DNA of 34,295 bases from Methylophaga sp. (GTDB lineage: Bacteria > Pseudomonadota > Gammaproteobacteria > Nitrosococcales > Methylophagaceae). The notes under the pieces were generated by a model. That model was not told where the DNA came from and made no database searches. It was given only the letters and a program-made list of their open reading frames with translations. The translations under genes were made by a program, and so were the position numbers. This document shows, piece by piece, positions 14,408 through 22,790 of the stretch. Each line of letters starts with the position of its first letter. Position 1 is the first letter of the stretch. Location of the stretch: the NCBI RefSeq assembly GCF_030651745.1, contig NZ_JAUSCC010000126.1, positions 1-34,295 of the forward strand. The letters run 5' to 3'.

Positions 14408-15730
14408 TCACACTTCAAAATTCGACTCGTCGGTATCTGGTTCATTTTCGACGTTGGGCTCAAATACTGTGTTTTTCAGCCTGGTTTTCATTTGCAATAA
14501 AGACCGAACTATTAACTTCTCAATATTATCAATCATAAGCAACTCATCAGGTTTAGAGGCACACAATCGAAGTCTTTCCACGACGATAGGCAAAGCTGAT
14601 TCGATTCGCTTAATTATGTCTGTCATAACCTTCCTGACAAACTGCGGTTTTGTGTCGGTTTCGACTGCGAAGCGCTCCCAATGACGAGACATCAACCAGC
14701 GAGGTCGATTTTCTCCACCGATCTTGAAGGCAAACTTCTGGCTCAGGTTCGGATACACTGCGGTGCAAACCATATCGTAAAATGGAGCGAGTCTGGTTCT
14801 CTTTCCGACGGTCATTAATGACAAGTTTTTTGCGTGACCATCCATGTTGCCGACTAGAACATTGAATACCACCCACTCAATCAGTCGCTTTTTATCTGCG
14901 GCTGGCTGTGCGTTGCGCGCCAATACCGCTTTAAAGCAGACCTGTAAAGATGGGCCGCCCTCAGACTCATACTTTTTGCCGGACGGAATACCTAACACTT
15001 GGCAAATATCAATCTGGTGCAATCGGCGTAGCCGGTTATTCACATCAATCTTCCGATCGTAGCGAGTAACAACGACCGCATCCAATTCAGGCGCATAGCG
15101 CACCTCGGCGACATTGAGCCCCACCTCTTTCGCAAGCATCATGATCATCGCTTCATTAATCGCAGTATTGGGCACGTCTAAGCGATGATTTACTGATGGC
15201 TTAATAATATGACTAGACGGAGCAGCTCCAAGAGGAATTGACATGGCACCCTTTGAATCTATAAACACAGTCATCTTGTCCTGAGCCCCAGACAAAGACA
15301 TTCGAGCTTGCTCCCCGGTAATGTCGAGCGGAATACCTCTTGATTTGTCAAACCATTGCAGTATCGCTTGTGGCGTCACAGGCAAATAATGAGGTTCATC
15401 GGATGGACGCATCCCTTCTGGAAGAAGCGAAAATTCTCCAGCCGTATCACCACCGAAACGCTCAAGTAATCCAAATACATTGCTGGATGATAGTTGCGCC
15501 GCTTTACTAATAAATTCAAGAACGTCGCCCTCAGGTAATAAATTCTCAAAAAAAGACATGACTGGTTCGCCGCGAAACTCCTGATCGATAAGCGGAATGT
15601 CTGGTGATAATGGCGTTGCCAATTCATTCGCCAGCCAGTCGGGTGCGTAAGCGAAGAACAGGCCGAAGCTATCCCCTTCATTCAAATGTCCAACCAAGAC
15701 ATCGTCAGCAAAAACATTGAGTCGTCTCAT
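14408..15730 (-). CDS. hipA: HipA-type serine/threonine kinase toxin
   Basis: This 440-residue protein has the HipA layout: an N-terminal domain (FADDVLVGHL, then FFENLLPEG), and the loop RMSLSGAQDKMTV near residues 150-165 where HipA is regulated by autophosphorylation. The kinase core has the catalytic loop NMDGHAKNLSL (Asp about 296) and the metal-binding YDMV (Asp about 318). Known HipA kinases phosphorylate a tRNA synthetase and stop growth. Catalytic residues look intact. Its start overlaps the hipB stop by 4 bp (ATGA), so the two are coupled. It ends before a strong terminator. Confidence 0.95.
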   Translation of the reverse strand: MRRLNVFADDVLVGHLNEGDSFGLFFAYAPDWLANELATPLSPDIPLIDQEFRGEPVMSFFENLLPEGDVLEFISKAAQLSSSNVFGLLERFGGDTAGEFSLLPEGMRPSDEPHYLPVTPQAILQWFDKSRGIPLDITGEQARMSLSGAQDKMTVFIDSKGAMSIPLGAAPSSHIIKPSVNHRLDVPNTAINEAMIMMLAKEVGLNVAEVRYAPELDAVVVTRYDRKIDVNNRLRRLHQIDICQVLGIPSGKKYESEGGPSLQVCFKAVLARNAQPAADKKRLIEWVVFNVLVGNMDGHAKNLSLMTVGKRTRLAPFYDMVCTAVYPNLSQKFAFKIGGENRPRWLMSRHWERFAVETDTKPQFVRKVMTDIIKRIESALPIVVERLRLCASKPDELLMIDNIEKLIVRSLLQMKTRLKNTVFEPNVENEPDTDESNFEV

Positions 15731-15966
15731 CGATCACGCTCCACAATCACGACATCAAGACCCAGTAAATCCAGGATATGCATGACCTTATCAAACTGCA
15801 CCGTTCCTTTACCATTCTCCAAATCACTGATAAAACGGGCCCCTACCTGTCCTAGTCCAGCAAGATCGGCTTGAGTGAGTGCTTGCATTTTTCTATATCG
15901 AGCAGCAATATGACCGACATCTTTAGCTGATACAATATTACCGATCGGTAATTCTTCTTTGCTCAT
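15727..15966 (-). CDS. hipB: HipB-type antitoxin and repressor
   Basis: This 79-residue protein has an XRE-type helix-turn-helix at residues about 18-72 (IAARYRKMQALTQADLAGLG, then VGARFISDLENGKGTVQFDK) and a short hydrophobic C-terminal tail, DLLGLDVVIVERD. It should bind the kinase encoded next to it and repress the operon. The order antitoxin-toxin with a 4-bp overlap is standard. One operator palindrome lies inside its own 5' coding part and two lie upstream, which points to autoregulation. The ribosome site is weak (AGGTG). Confidence 0.93.
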   Translation of the reverse strand: MSKEELPIGNIVSAKDVGHIAARYRKMQALTQADLAGLGQVGARFISDLENGKGTVQFDKVMHILDLLGLDVVIVERDR

Positions 15967-16051
15967 TGTTTACCACACCTGTAAATATTCCCGACCGGTA
16001 ATTGTATAACACAAGCAAGTGGATTTATAGTAAAACGTTACCGATCGGTAA
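15937..16051. promoter_or_regulatory. Three evenly spaced hipBA operator palindromes
   Basis: ATTACCGATCGGTAAT at 15937-15952 is a perfect 16-bp palindrome inside the hipB start region. ATTCCCGACCGGTAAT at 15987-16002 is an imperfect copy. TTACCGATCGGTAA at 16038-16051 is perfect over 14 bp. Their centres (15944.5, 15994.5 and 16044.5) are exactly 50 bp apart. A TATACAAT word just upstream of the middle site on the minus strand may be the -10 box. Their position and the HipB neighbour make them likely operators. Confidence 0.8.
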
Positions 16052-16113
16052 TATTTATTTTTCCACACAGCACTCCTATCTCCTTTATTGAGTTGGCGTC
16101 ATGTACTCATTAG

Positions 16114-16308
16114 TTCCTGGCTGGAAAAGCATTTTTGCAGTACCGCAAGCGTCAGGGGCAAATAGGCAATGTGCTGCCGGATTTCTTCATCGGCGCCCAT
16201 GCGGCGGTGTCGGGTTATCAGCTCATCACCCAAAACCGAGGGCGCTTGGGCACCTATTTTCCGAGTGTTGAGTTGATCATGCCCGACTCGACCAGCGGGC
16301 TGAATTGA
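16114..16308 (+). pseudogene. 5'-truncated VapC-type PIN domain toxin remnant
   Basis: A plus-strand frame of 64 codons without start encodes the C-terminal half of a VapC-like protein. It has FLAGKAFLQYRKRQG, then VLPDFFIGAHAAVSGYQL with the conserved Asp of the PIN active site, then TYFPSVELIMP. An in-frame TAG lies directly upstream and no ATG is available, so the first half is missing and so is any vapB partner. Its 3' end overlaps the 47-residue ORF after traG on the other strand. This suggests that the conjugation cluster was joined to this place by recombination. Confidence 0.8.
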
Positions 16309-16397
16309 TTTTCGAATTCCTTCAGCTCAAATTCTTTCTTTGCTTCGTGAAGTTGGGCGTTGAATTTTTGCGCAAGGGCTTCGGTGTCATAATGCAT
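16254..16397 (-). CDS. 47-residue ORF coupled to traG
   Basis: The traG stop overlaps an ATG at 16397 (TAATG), opening a 47-residue frame. It begins MHYDTEALAQKFNAQLHEAK and continues as a charged helix. No family is recognised. The helical first 35 residues look like real protein, while the last part overlaps the vapC remnant on the other strand and so is probably foreign to the original gene. It may be the N-terminal fragment of a longer gene that once followed traG. Confidence 0.45.
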   Translation of the reverse strand: MHYDTEALAQKFNAQLHEAKKEFELKEFENQFSPLVESGMINSTLGK

Positions 16398-19300
16398 TAT
16401 TCTTTCGGGATTGGTGGGAGATCGTTATCTGATGTATTGCTGTGTTTTGGCTTGCTATCACTGCCATAAGGTTTATCTGTAGATTTATCTACTGAATGAA
16501 CTAAGTCCACAGCTGCATCCAAAGAGTGAATTAAGTTTTTCCCGTGGTTGTCATAAATAAGCCTACGTTCGTTTTCCGCCGCTCTGTCCAGCATGCCAGA
16601 CATATTTTTGTTGTCATCCAGATGTCCACCCGATTTAATTCGAGCTCTAACTTCATCCGGACTACCGAGATTGGTGTTTTTGAGCGCATTTTCCACTTCT
16701 TGCCGTGGTCCGGCTGTTGATGATGTGTCTGATTTCGATTTCTGGACAACGCCATCTTTGCTGCCTGCTGATCCGCTTGACTCTTGCTTGCCGCCTGATG
16801 CTTGCGACGAATTTTTGGCGCCATGATCAGCGGATGTTTTTTGACCATGATCTTGATGAGTAGCTATTTGCTGTGCGGACTGCTTGTTAGATTGCCCTCG
16901 GCCATCACGGCCTTCAACGCCACCACCGGTATCAGGGTCGCCGTCTTTGCCTATAGCTCTCGACCTAAAGTCGGCAGCGGTTTCATTGCTGACAATATCT
17001 GCAACGGATTGGCTGTTTTTTTCGTGTTCCGCGTGGCTAAAGTTGACGCCTGATTCAGGGGATGTGGGTGCAAGGTACTTATCCATAATTGCCGCCGCTG
17101 CTATGGGATCCTGCTGATTAAGCATCAAATAACCCGCTAACGCAGCCCGATCACCCCCTGTAATCTCGGGCTTCTTTTTCTCACCCGGGAGCGAGGCGCT
17201 TGAGTTGTCAATTTCGCGTTGGGCATTACTGGAAAGCTCATTAAACGCATTAGGGCTCATGTTTTTTTCCAGGTTACTGGCTGCCTGGACGATATCGACG
17301 ATCGCACCGGTATCATTCAGACGCCTCGCTAAATCATGCATAGGGAGCGTCAATGATTTTGCTGCCGAATCCTGCAAAGATGCAGTTTCAGTATACTTTT
17401 CCATGGCCTGATCTACGGCTTGCAACTGGCCGGCGTATTGTTCGCTTTGCGCTTTCATTTCCTCTGTGCCGGAAAATGCTTGATTTGAATGTTGTTGTGA
17501 ACTTCCCTTTGTTGTAGATGTTTCATTGCCACCGTAAGAGCTGCTGTTAGCAACATTTTGAGCAACATCGGCTAACTCAGATGCCCGGCCCGCACTACTA
17601 CCCGTTTTTGACATCAATTCAGAAGTGACGGCCGCACTAATAAATGCCCCGCCTCCTACACTTAAACCGCCCCTGACACCCGCTTCGACAGCTTCAGATT
17701 CTGCCTGAGTCATTTTTTCTGTCCGCCCCGTCGATCTATTGTTAGTATTCGCCCAATTGCTTCCTGCGTTGATAGTGTTGGTCATGCCACTCATAATGGA
17801 TTGCACATCACTGTTCATGGTGCCCGATCGTTGAGTTGATTGCTCCATACGGCTGAGTGTCTGCGAAGCGGTGGCGCTTGAGCTACGCAAAGAGTCCGTC
17901 GCGCTTTGCGTTGCACGGGAAAATGTCGAAGATGCCGAAAACAGGGTATCCGCCATGCCCGATTTTTTTGCTCCGACGTTGGGTGAATATTCAGTCATCG
18001 AACCCAATTTCATTGGCGACTCCATTGAAATTGGATCGGGGGCAAGTCTGCCTGGATTCACGCTACTGGATACCCCCGATGTCATTTTACCCGAGAGGTT
18101 GGTCGCCGCAACCGAGCCGCCGTACACCAGCATCAATGATAAAGCCGGCACACTTGACGCCAGCATGCCGCCTGCGGACAACCATGTTTCCAGCGTCTGA
18201 TAAAGCTGATCATGCATTACCATCGCAGACAGCGCGGATCCATTGTCAACGGCTTGAGTAGACATCGCCTCCATTATGCGGGTTGTCGCTATGGTGATAT
18301 AGAGATTACACACGGCCATAACCGGCCCCCATAACGCAATCCAGATCATCATTTGGAAATAGCGCACCATCATGGTCATACCGGCAGGTCCGAGTGTTGC
18401 CAGGAATGCGACAATCGGCGATGTGGCTACGGTAAACATCTCAACAAAGGCCATTAGCGGCCGTGAAATTTCATTGAACATGCTCTGTTCACCTGCCCAT
18501 TGCAGATTTAATTGCTCCCGACCTGTTCGCTTGATGAAAGCTGCAGGACCATCCTTTAAATAAGAGGCCATTAGGGCGTTGCGCATATACGTCTGCGCAT
18601 TTATAGCGGCTATACTTAAAGCCTGTGCCGCAACATCAATTCTGTCTTCCGGATCGACCGATTGATCGCGAATGCCTAATATCCCGCGCGTGTATTTAGC
18701 CCACCGAGCTTTAAAGTCTTCGCCGTTTATGTACGTGTCAATAGTTATATAGGCCTGCTCGCATGATTTTTGTTCGCCTTCCGGCTTGCTTGGCAAATAG
18801 ACCATAATGTCGCGGTTGATAAACGTCGTTTTCATGTCCGCCCACAAATCGGGGGATTTTTCCATTTTTTCTCGGGTGACCTCGTGAGCTCCTGTGGCGA
18901 TTTCCAGGTCAAACATCACGCAGTTTTCAATGTACGCGTTGATGGATTTGGCGAGATCGCCGCCCAATGCACTGTCCGATCCCGCTGTCCCCGTCCCTAT
19001 ATTTCGTAGTTTGATCAGCGTATTGAGCGAATCCAGATAACCGTGTTGCAACATGCCGGCCTCGGTCGGCGTCGAGAATGCGGTCTCAAACAGTTCCGTT
19101 ATTTTGACGCCCATGGTTGATATGACGGACATGGGCATTGCCACGCCTAACGGCACATTGGCGACGGTTCTGACCTCTCCTGTGTAAACGTCCTCAATGA
19201 TAACCGTATCCTTTGGAATGAACATCACCCAATACAGGATGAGTCCCACCAAGGCATACCGCAAGGGGAATTCCTGGTTGGTCAAGTAGCGGAATGAAAT

Positions 19301-19432
19301 TAACAACAGCCCAAGCGTAAAACCGGCTTTGATGAGATCGTTCAAATTATTGTTGCCGAATATCATTGCCGTACCCTGGAAGGCGTTGTACAACATTTCG
19401 GCATCACCGATACTTAGAACTTCGTAGGCCAT
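16397..19432 (-). CDS. traG: Conjugal transfer mating-pair stabilisation protein TraG
   Basis: This 1011-residue protein has an N-terminal part with several membrane segments. Examples are FTLGLLLISFRYLTN, YALVGLILYWVMFIP, and a block near residues 320-400 with TVATSPIVAFLATLGPAGM and MMIWIALWGPVMAVCNLYI. A long periplasmic and low-complexity C-terminal half is rich in Ser, Gln and Asn. The order membrane part then long tail fits F-type TraG, which works in pilus assembly and mating-pair stabilisation and can act in entry exclusion in F. The family usually has 900-1200 residues, so this copy is full length. It follows traH by 11 bp. Confidence 0.93.
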   Translation of the reverse strand: MAYEVLSIGDAEMLYNAFQGTAMIFGNNNLNDLIKAGFTLGLLLISFRYLTNQEFPLRYALVGLILYWVMFIPKDTVIIEDVYTGEVRTVANVPLGVAMPMSVISTMGVKITELFETAFSTPTEAGMLQHGYLDSLNTLIKLRNIGTGTAGSDSALGGDLAKSINAYIENCVMFDLEIATGAHEVTREKMEKSPDLWADMKTTFINRDIMVYLPSKPEGEQKSCEQAYITIDTYINGEDFKARWAKYTRGILGIRDQSVDPEDRIDVAAQALSIAAINAQTYMRNALMASYLKDGPAAFIKRTGREQLNLQWAGEQSMFNEISRPLMAFVEMFTVATSPIVAFLATLGPAGMTMMVRYFQMMIWIALWGPVMAVCNLYITIATTRIMEAMSTQAVDNGSALSAMVMHDQLYQTLETWLSAGGMLASSVPALSLMLVYGGSVAATNLSGKMTSGVSSSVNPGRLAPDPISMESPMKLGSMTEYSPNVGAKKSGMADTLFSASSTFSRATQSATDSLRSSSATASQTLSRMEQSTQRSGTMNSDVQSIMSGMTNTINAGSNWANTNNRSTGRTEKMTQAESEAVEAGVRGGLSVGGGAFISAAVTSELMSKTGSSAGRASELADVAQNVANSSSYGGNETSTTKGSSQQHSNQAFSGTEEMKAQSEQYAGQLQAVDQAMEKYTETASLQDSAAKSLTLPMHDLARRLNDTGAIVDIVQAASNLEKNMSPNAFNELSSNAQREIDNSSASLPGEKKKPEITGGDRAALAGYLMLNQQDPIAAAAIMDKYLAPTSPESGVNFSHAEHEKNSQSVADIVSNETAADFRSRAIGKDGDPDTGGGVEGRDGRGQSNKQSAQQIATHQDHGQKTSADHGAKNSSQASGGKQESSGSAGSKDGVVQKSKSDTSSTAGPRQEVENALKNTNLGSPDEVRARIKSGGHLDDNKNMSGMLDRAAENERRLIYDNHGKNLIHSLDAAVDLVHSVDKSTDKPYGSDSKPKHSNTSDNDLPPIPKE

Positions 19433-19443
19433 ACGATACTCAA

Positions 19444-20811
19444 CTACTGGGTTTTATGGAATGCGTTATTGCGCATGTCATTTTCTATGTTCGAATAAGA
19501 ATTAAGCACAATCGAAACGCCGGCAATCGTTTGTCCAACAACCCGGCGCTCTTCATTGATTTTTTCTCTCCTGTCCCGCATCGTCGCCAGTATCTTGGTG
19601 TCCATTTCCTTCCCGCTGCTTTCAACCGCATTTCTTACCGTGTCGTACATTTCATCGATAATTTTATTGGTGAGCTCTATCGCCAGAACATTAGTTAATT
19701 GCTCGGCAATTACACCGGCGGCGCCTGGTTCGTGCGCCAATCGTGTTAAAAGACCGTAAGCGCCCGGAGATGTTGCTTCAATAAATTGCTGCTCTTCAGA
19801 ATCGAACACAGTCCCGCCGGCTCGTTCTTGCATTTTTCTCAGAATGCCGCCTGAGCAAGTGGGGCAAGTACCGCTGCCAAAAATCATTTTGCGCACACGC
19901 GCTCGCATTCCAGTCACTTGTATTGTTTCTGTGCTATCACCAGGCAGCAAACATTCGTCTGATTCGCATTTGTAAATTGTCAGCATTCCGCCTTCAATGA
20001 AATCCCTTGGCTCGATTTTGCTGGGTTTAAAGTTATATTCGATGCCACTGTCGTCCAATTTTTTTGCAGCGATGTAGGTTCCGGTCAGGCTCATTAGCAC
20101 GGATTTAAGCTGCTCGTCACCGTATTGAAACCAGGACGTAGCGTTCGCATTATTCAGTGATTTGTAAACAACGTTGCCCGTGAACAGATTGGCTTTTCCT
20201 GCATCAATCGCCTTTTTATCGGGTGACGTACTTTTGTCCTCTTTCGCCTGAAACCAATCCGATACGAAACCGGTATCAGCCGATATTTTCGTTGACAAAT
20301 TGCTCTTGAACGTTTCATTGATCGACTCCAGACCTGGTCGTACCGTGTTATCCACAATAAACTTTCCGGCTTCACAAGAATTCCTCATTAACGAGTTAAT
20401 AGCCGCTACGTCTCTTTGCAACTTGGCTATGACTTGAGCACAGGTTGGGCACATGCCTTCAATCGCCAGCTGGAAGGCATAACCCATTGCAGCTTGTGCA
20501 ATGCTGCGCGAGAGCTGGGTAAATTGCGCACTATTAATAAACGAGAACGATCCCCCATATAAATCAATCCCGCCACAACCCGCCTTTGCGCCAGGCGGTA
20601 CAAATGAAATCAGGTTGGGATTTACGACTTTATTGCGACTGACAATACTCCCGCCAGTAATCACTCCACGCCGCTGCGTTTCATAGGAGCCCCCCGGCGT
20701 AACGTTGATCATGTCGGAAAACATCCCTGCAAGCTCTTGATCCAGCCCCGCTTTTGCAGGCCCGGATACTAAAAGCAGTACGTAAATTAAAAACAGCAGG
20801 CGACTACGCAT
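19444..20811 (-). CDS. traH: Conjugal pilus assembly protein TraH
   Basis: This 455-residue protein has a signal peptide (MRSRLLFLIYVLLLVSGPAKA, cut near residue 21). It continues with the TraH motifs MFSDMINVTPGGSYETQRRG and VTGGSIVSRNKVVNPNLISF, then PGAKAGCGGIDLYGGSFSF and MCPTCAQVIAKLQRD. Later SGTCPTCSGG offers another Cys pair. TraH is a periplasmic part of the F-type mating-pair system. I chose the ATG at 20811, which matches the signal peptide. No good ribosome site precedes it, but a small ORF ends across it (ATGCGTAG), so translation is probably coupled. Confidence 0.94.
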   Translation of the reverse strand: MRSRLLFLIYVLLLVSGPAKAGLDQELAGMFSDMINVTPGGSYETQRRGVITGGSIVSRNKVVNPNLISFVPPGAKAGCGGIDLYGGSFSFINSAQFTQLSRSIAQAAMGYAFQLAIEGMCPTCAQVIAKLQRDVAAINSLMRNSCEAGKFIVDNTVRPGLESINETFKSNLSTKISADTGFVSDWFQAKEDKSTSPDKKAIDAGKANLFTGNVVYKSLNNANATSWFQYGDEQLKSVLMSLTGTYIAAKKLDDSGIEYNFKPSKIEPRDFIEGGMLTIYKCESDECLLPGDSTETIQVTGMRARVRKMIFGSGTCPTCSGGILRKMQERAGGTVFDSEEQQFIEATSPGAYGLLTRLAHEPGAAGVIAEQLTNVLAIELTNKIIDEMYDTVRNAVESSGKEMDTKILATMRDRREKINEERRVVGQTIAGVSIVLNSYSNIENDMRNNAFHKTQ

Positions 20812-20914
20812 AACTAGATCCAGGCGACATCTTGAAAGCAATCAAACCCTCTCTCATCAAAATCACTTCCAGGGTTTTTTTCAGTCTCTTAACGTCTTTT
20901 TGGGTTGCCCACAT
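20804..20914 (-). CDS. 36-residue ORF between traF and traH
   Basis: An ATG at 20914 lies about 10 bp after the traF stop and opens a 36-residue frame that begins MWATQKDVKRLKKTLEVIL and ends across the traH start (ATGCGTAG). The sequence is a plausible basic helix. No family is recognised. Because traH lacks a ribosome site, a translated leader here would explain how traH is started. The ribosome site of the small frame itself is weak. Confidence 0.45.
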   Translation of the reverse strand: MWATQKDVKRLKKTLEVILMREGLIAFKMSPGSSYA

Positions 20915-20924
20915 AGTTAAAATC

Positions 20925-21977
20925 TCAAAATTGTTTGCGTAAGTTGTCGCGAATGGTTTTGACCAGTTCGTTTGGATTTTCCATCACGCGCTCATTAATG
21001 CCCTGAATGGTCTGGTTATCCACCTGCATGGGTTTTACTTTCAGGGTATCGTTATAGTCGGTGTTATTCAGCCAGCCATTTTGTCGAGATAAGGCAATGG
21101 CCCGTTTGATAATTTCGTCACCCGACAACAAACCCTGTCCAAGTTGAATGGCTCCACCGTTCTGTCCCGGCTTGACCAAAAACAGGGCGGGTGTCGTTTC
21201 AACACCCAATTTCTTTGCTTGACCACGATCAATCGTGAAATCAGGGAATTCACCGCCAGGCAGGGGTAACCCATCCAGGGCAATAGACAAAACCTTGAAG
21301 CCGTAGGCATTCATCAAGCCTTTTAGGACACCGGCTTCCTTGATGCAAAACTGACAGGTACTGGCGTAAAAAAACCAAAGCCCCGTGTTTTCGGCGAGTT
21401 TTTTAGCCGCTTTTTCAGTTCCCTGAGTCGCTCTATCGTCCATGGCAAAGGCGCCGAAGGTTGCGATGGGGCGTCTTGAATTTTCGTCTAGCACAGGATC
21501 GCTCATCACCACTTGCTGTGAAACCTCGGTAAACTTCTCGGCCTTATCCAGCATCACCCTTTGCAGGTACATGTAAGCCGACACGTTCTGAGCCGTCGGC
21601 TCATCAATGGCTTGGTCACGATACTTTTCCATATTTTTGCGAAACCACTCTGCCGATAACGGTTTGGCTTCGAGCGGTTTCACTGGTGGTGACTCTGCTT
21701 TTTTTTCCTGGGAAAGAGGTAGTTCAGGTAATGGTGCAACGTCATTTTCAACCGGCTCTTCATCAACAGCCGGGTCTTCATACCAAAACCAACCCCTCTC
21801 CTTGTCTTCGTAAAAAGGTGAGCGGTTCAAAACGAACGGCGACTGCTCGCGTCCGTCTGAGACGCCGTAAAACAACGACGAGCCATCCCCATTTGCTGCC
21901 TTATTTGCTTCACCGGCATTTACCAAGCCGCCGCATGACAAGGCGAACAATAAGCCTGGCGTGAGCGCTTTTATCAT
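20925..21977 (-). CDS. traF: Conjugal pilus assembly protein TraF, thioredoxin-like
   Basis: This 350-residue periplasmic protein has a signal peptide ending near VNAGEA. A spacer containing WFWYEDP and LSAEWFRKNMEKYRDQAID (typical of TraF) follows, then a thioredoxin-like domain from about residue 195. This copy has the Cys pair STCQFC (Cys at about 207 and 210), then VLSIALDGLPLPGGEFPDF and VETTPALFLVKP. The Cys-x-x-Cys pair suggests redox activity, as in the related TrbB. Its ATG overlaps the stop of the 259-residue gene (ATGA), so the two are translated together. Confidence 0.94.
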   Translation of the reverse strand: MIKALTPGLLFALSCGGLVNAGEANKAANGDGSSLFYGVSDGREQSPFVLNRSPFYEDKERGWFWYEDPAVDEEPVENDVAPLPELPLSQEKKAESPPVKPLEAKPLSAEWFRKNMEKYRDQAIDEPTAQNVSAYMYLQRVMLDKAEKFTEVSQQVVMSDPVLDENSRRPIATFGAFAMDDRATQGTEKAAKKLAENTGLWFFYASTCQFCIKEAGVLKGLMNAYGFKVLSIALDGLPLPGGEFPDFTIDRGQAKKLGVETTPALFLVKPGQNGGAIQLGQGLLSGDEIIKRAIALSRQNGWLNNTDYNDTLKVKPMQVDNQTIQGINERVMENPNELVKTIRDNLRKQF

Positions 21978-22753
21978 GCAGCTGCGTCTTCTTTTTCTTT
22001 AAGTTCGGACGTGCTTGATTCTTCGACCTCGACCTCGCCTTGATCTTTGATATCTTTACTTGTTTTTCTGGGTTTTCTTGCCGGAGCAGCTTCCTCGATT
22101 GTTTTATTTGTTTCTGCTGTTTCTTCGTCCAGTTCCCCTTCATCAGTAGATGTCGCTGCTATCAGATTGTTATCGGCTTCTGCTTCTTCATTGGTTGATC
22201 GTTGTGAACGCACACGATCTCTTAGTCCCAAGCTAATCGTCCTGGATTTGCCCTGTATGCTCCTTAGTTCGCTTTCGATTTCCACCATGGCTTTTATACG
22301 TTGTTCGTCGTCAAGTACGCACGCGAGCCAAAGAGAACTGAGTTTTTCGTCCAGGTCTTGAGCCATTTTGATGGTTTGCAGAAAACGATTGGCTAATGGG
22401 TCAATGATGGTCACATTCAGCTTCTCAAATTGCGGTGTCGTTACCTTAATGTTGTTATTGGCAAGAATGTGTTCGGCAACCGTGATTTTTTTCCGCAGGC
22501 TTTCATTCACTTCGTCCATCAGATCACTAATGTCTTTGGTTAGGGAATTTTCAACGCCATTGATACGGGAAGTGCGCGAATAAAAACGAATCAGATACAC
22601 CGCACGCGATAACCCGTCGAAATGTCGACGGTAAATCCGTCGTATGTTGGGCGATAAATGTGCTTCAACGACAATACGACTGTCCCTGCATTCGCTGATG
22701 AAATTTCGTCTGATATAGCTATCTCGGGGTGTGGGTTCGGTTTTTTCTGCCAT
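21974..22753 (-). CDS. Unknown protein between traC and traF, possibly DUF1845/AcaB-like
   Basis: This 259-residue soluble protein has a helical first part: VVEAHLSPNIRRIYRRHFDG, LSRAVYLIRFYSRTSRING, SDLMDEVNESLRKKITVAEH, and LSSLWLACVLDDEQRIKAM. A low-complexity tail rich in Glu, Lys and Thr covers about residues 180-259. The helical part reminds me of the DUF1845/AcaB-type proteins of integrating elements and IncC plasmids, but the match is weak and from memory. It shows no signal peptide or membrane segment, so it acts in the cytoplasm. Its 4-bp overlap with traF and position after traC tie it to the transfer operon. Confidence 0.7.
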   Translation of the reverse strand: MAEKTEPTPRDSYIRRNFISECRDSRIVVEAHLSPNIRRIYRRHFDGLSRAVYLIRFYSRTSRINGVENSLTKDISDLMDEVNESLRKKITVAEHILANNNIKVTTPQFEKLNVTIIDPLANRFLQTIKMAQDLDEKLSSLWLACVLDDEQRIKAMVEIESELRSIQGKSRTISLGLRDRVRSQRSTNEEAEADNNLIAATSTDEGELDEETAETNKTIEEAAPARKPRKTSKDIKDQGEVEVEESSTSELKEKEDAAA

Positions 22754-22790
22754 GGTATTGCCTCAATGGGTGATATTAACGTTTAGGGGG

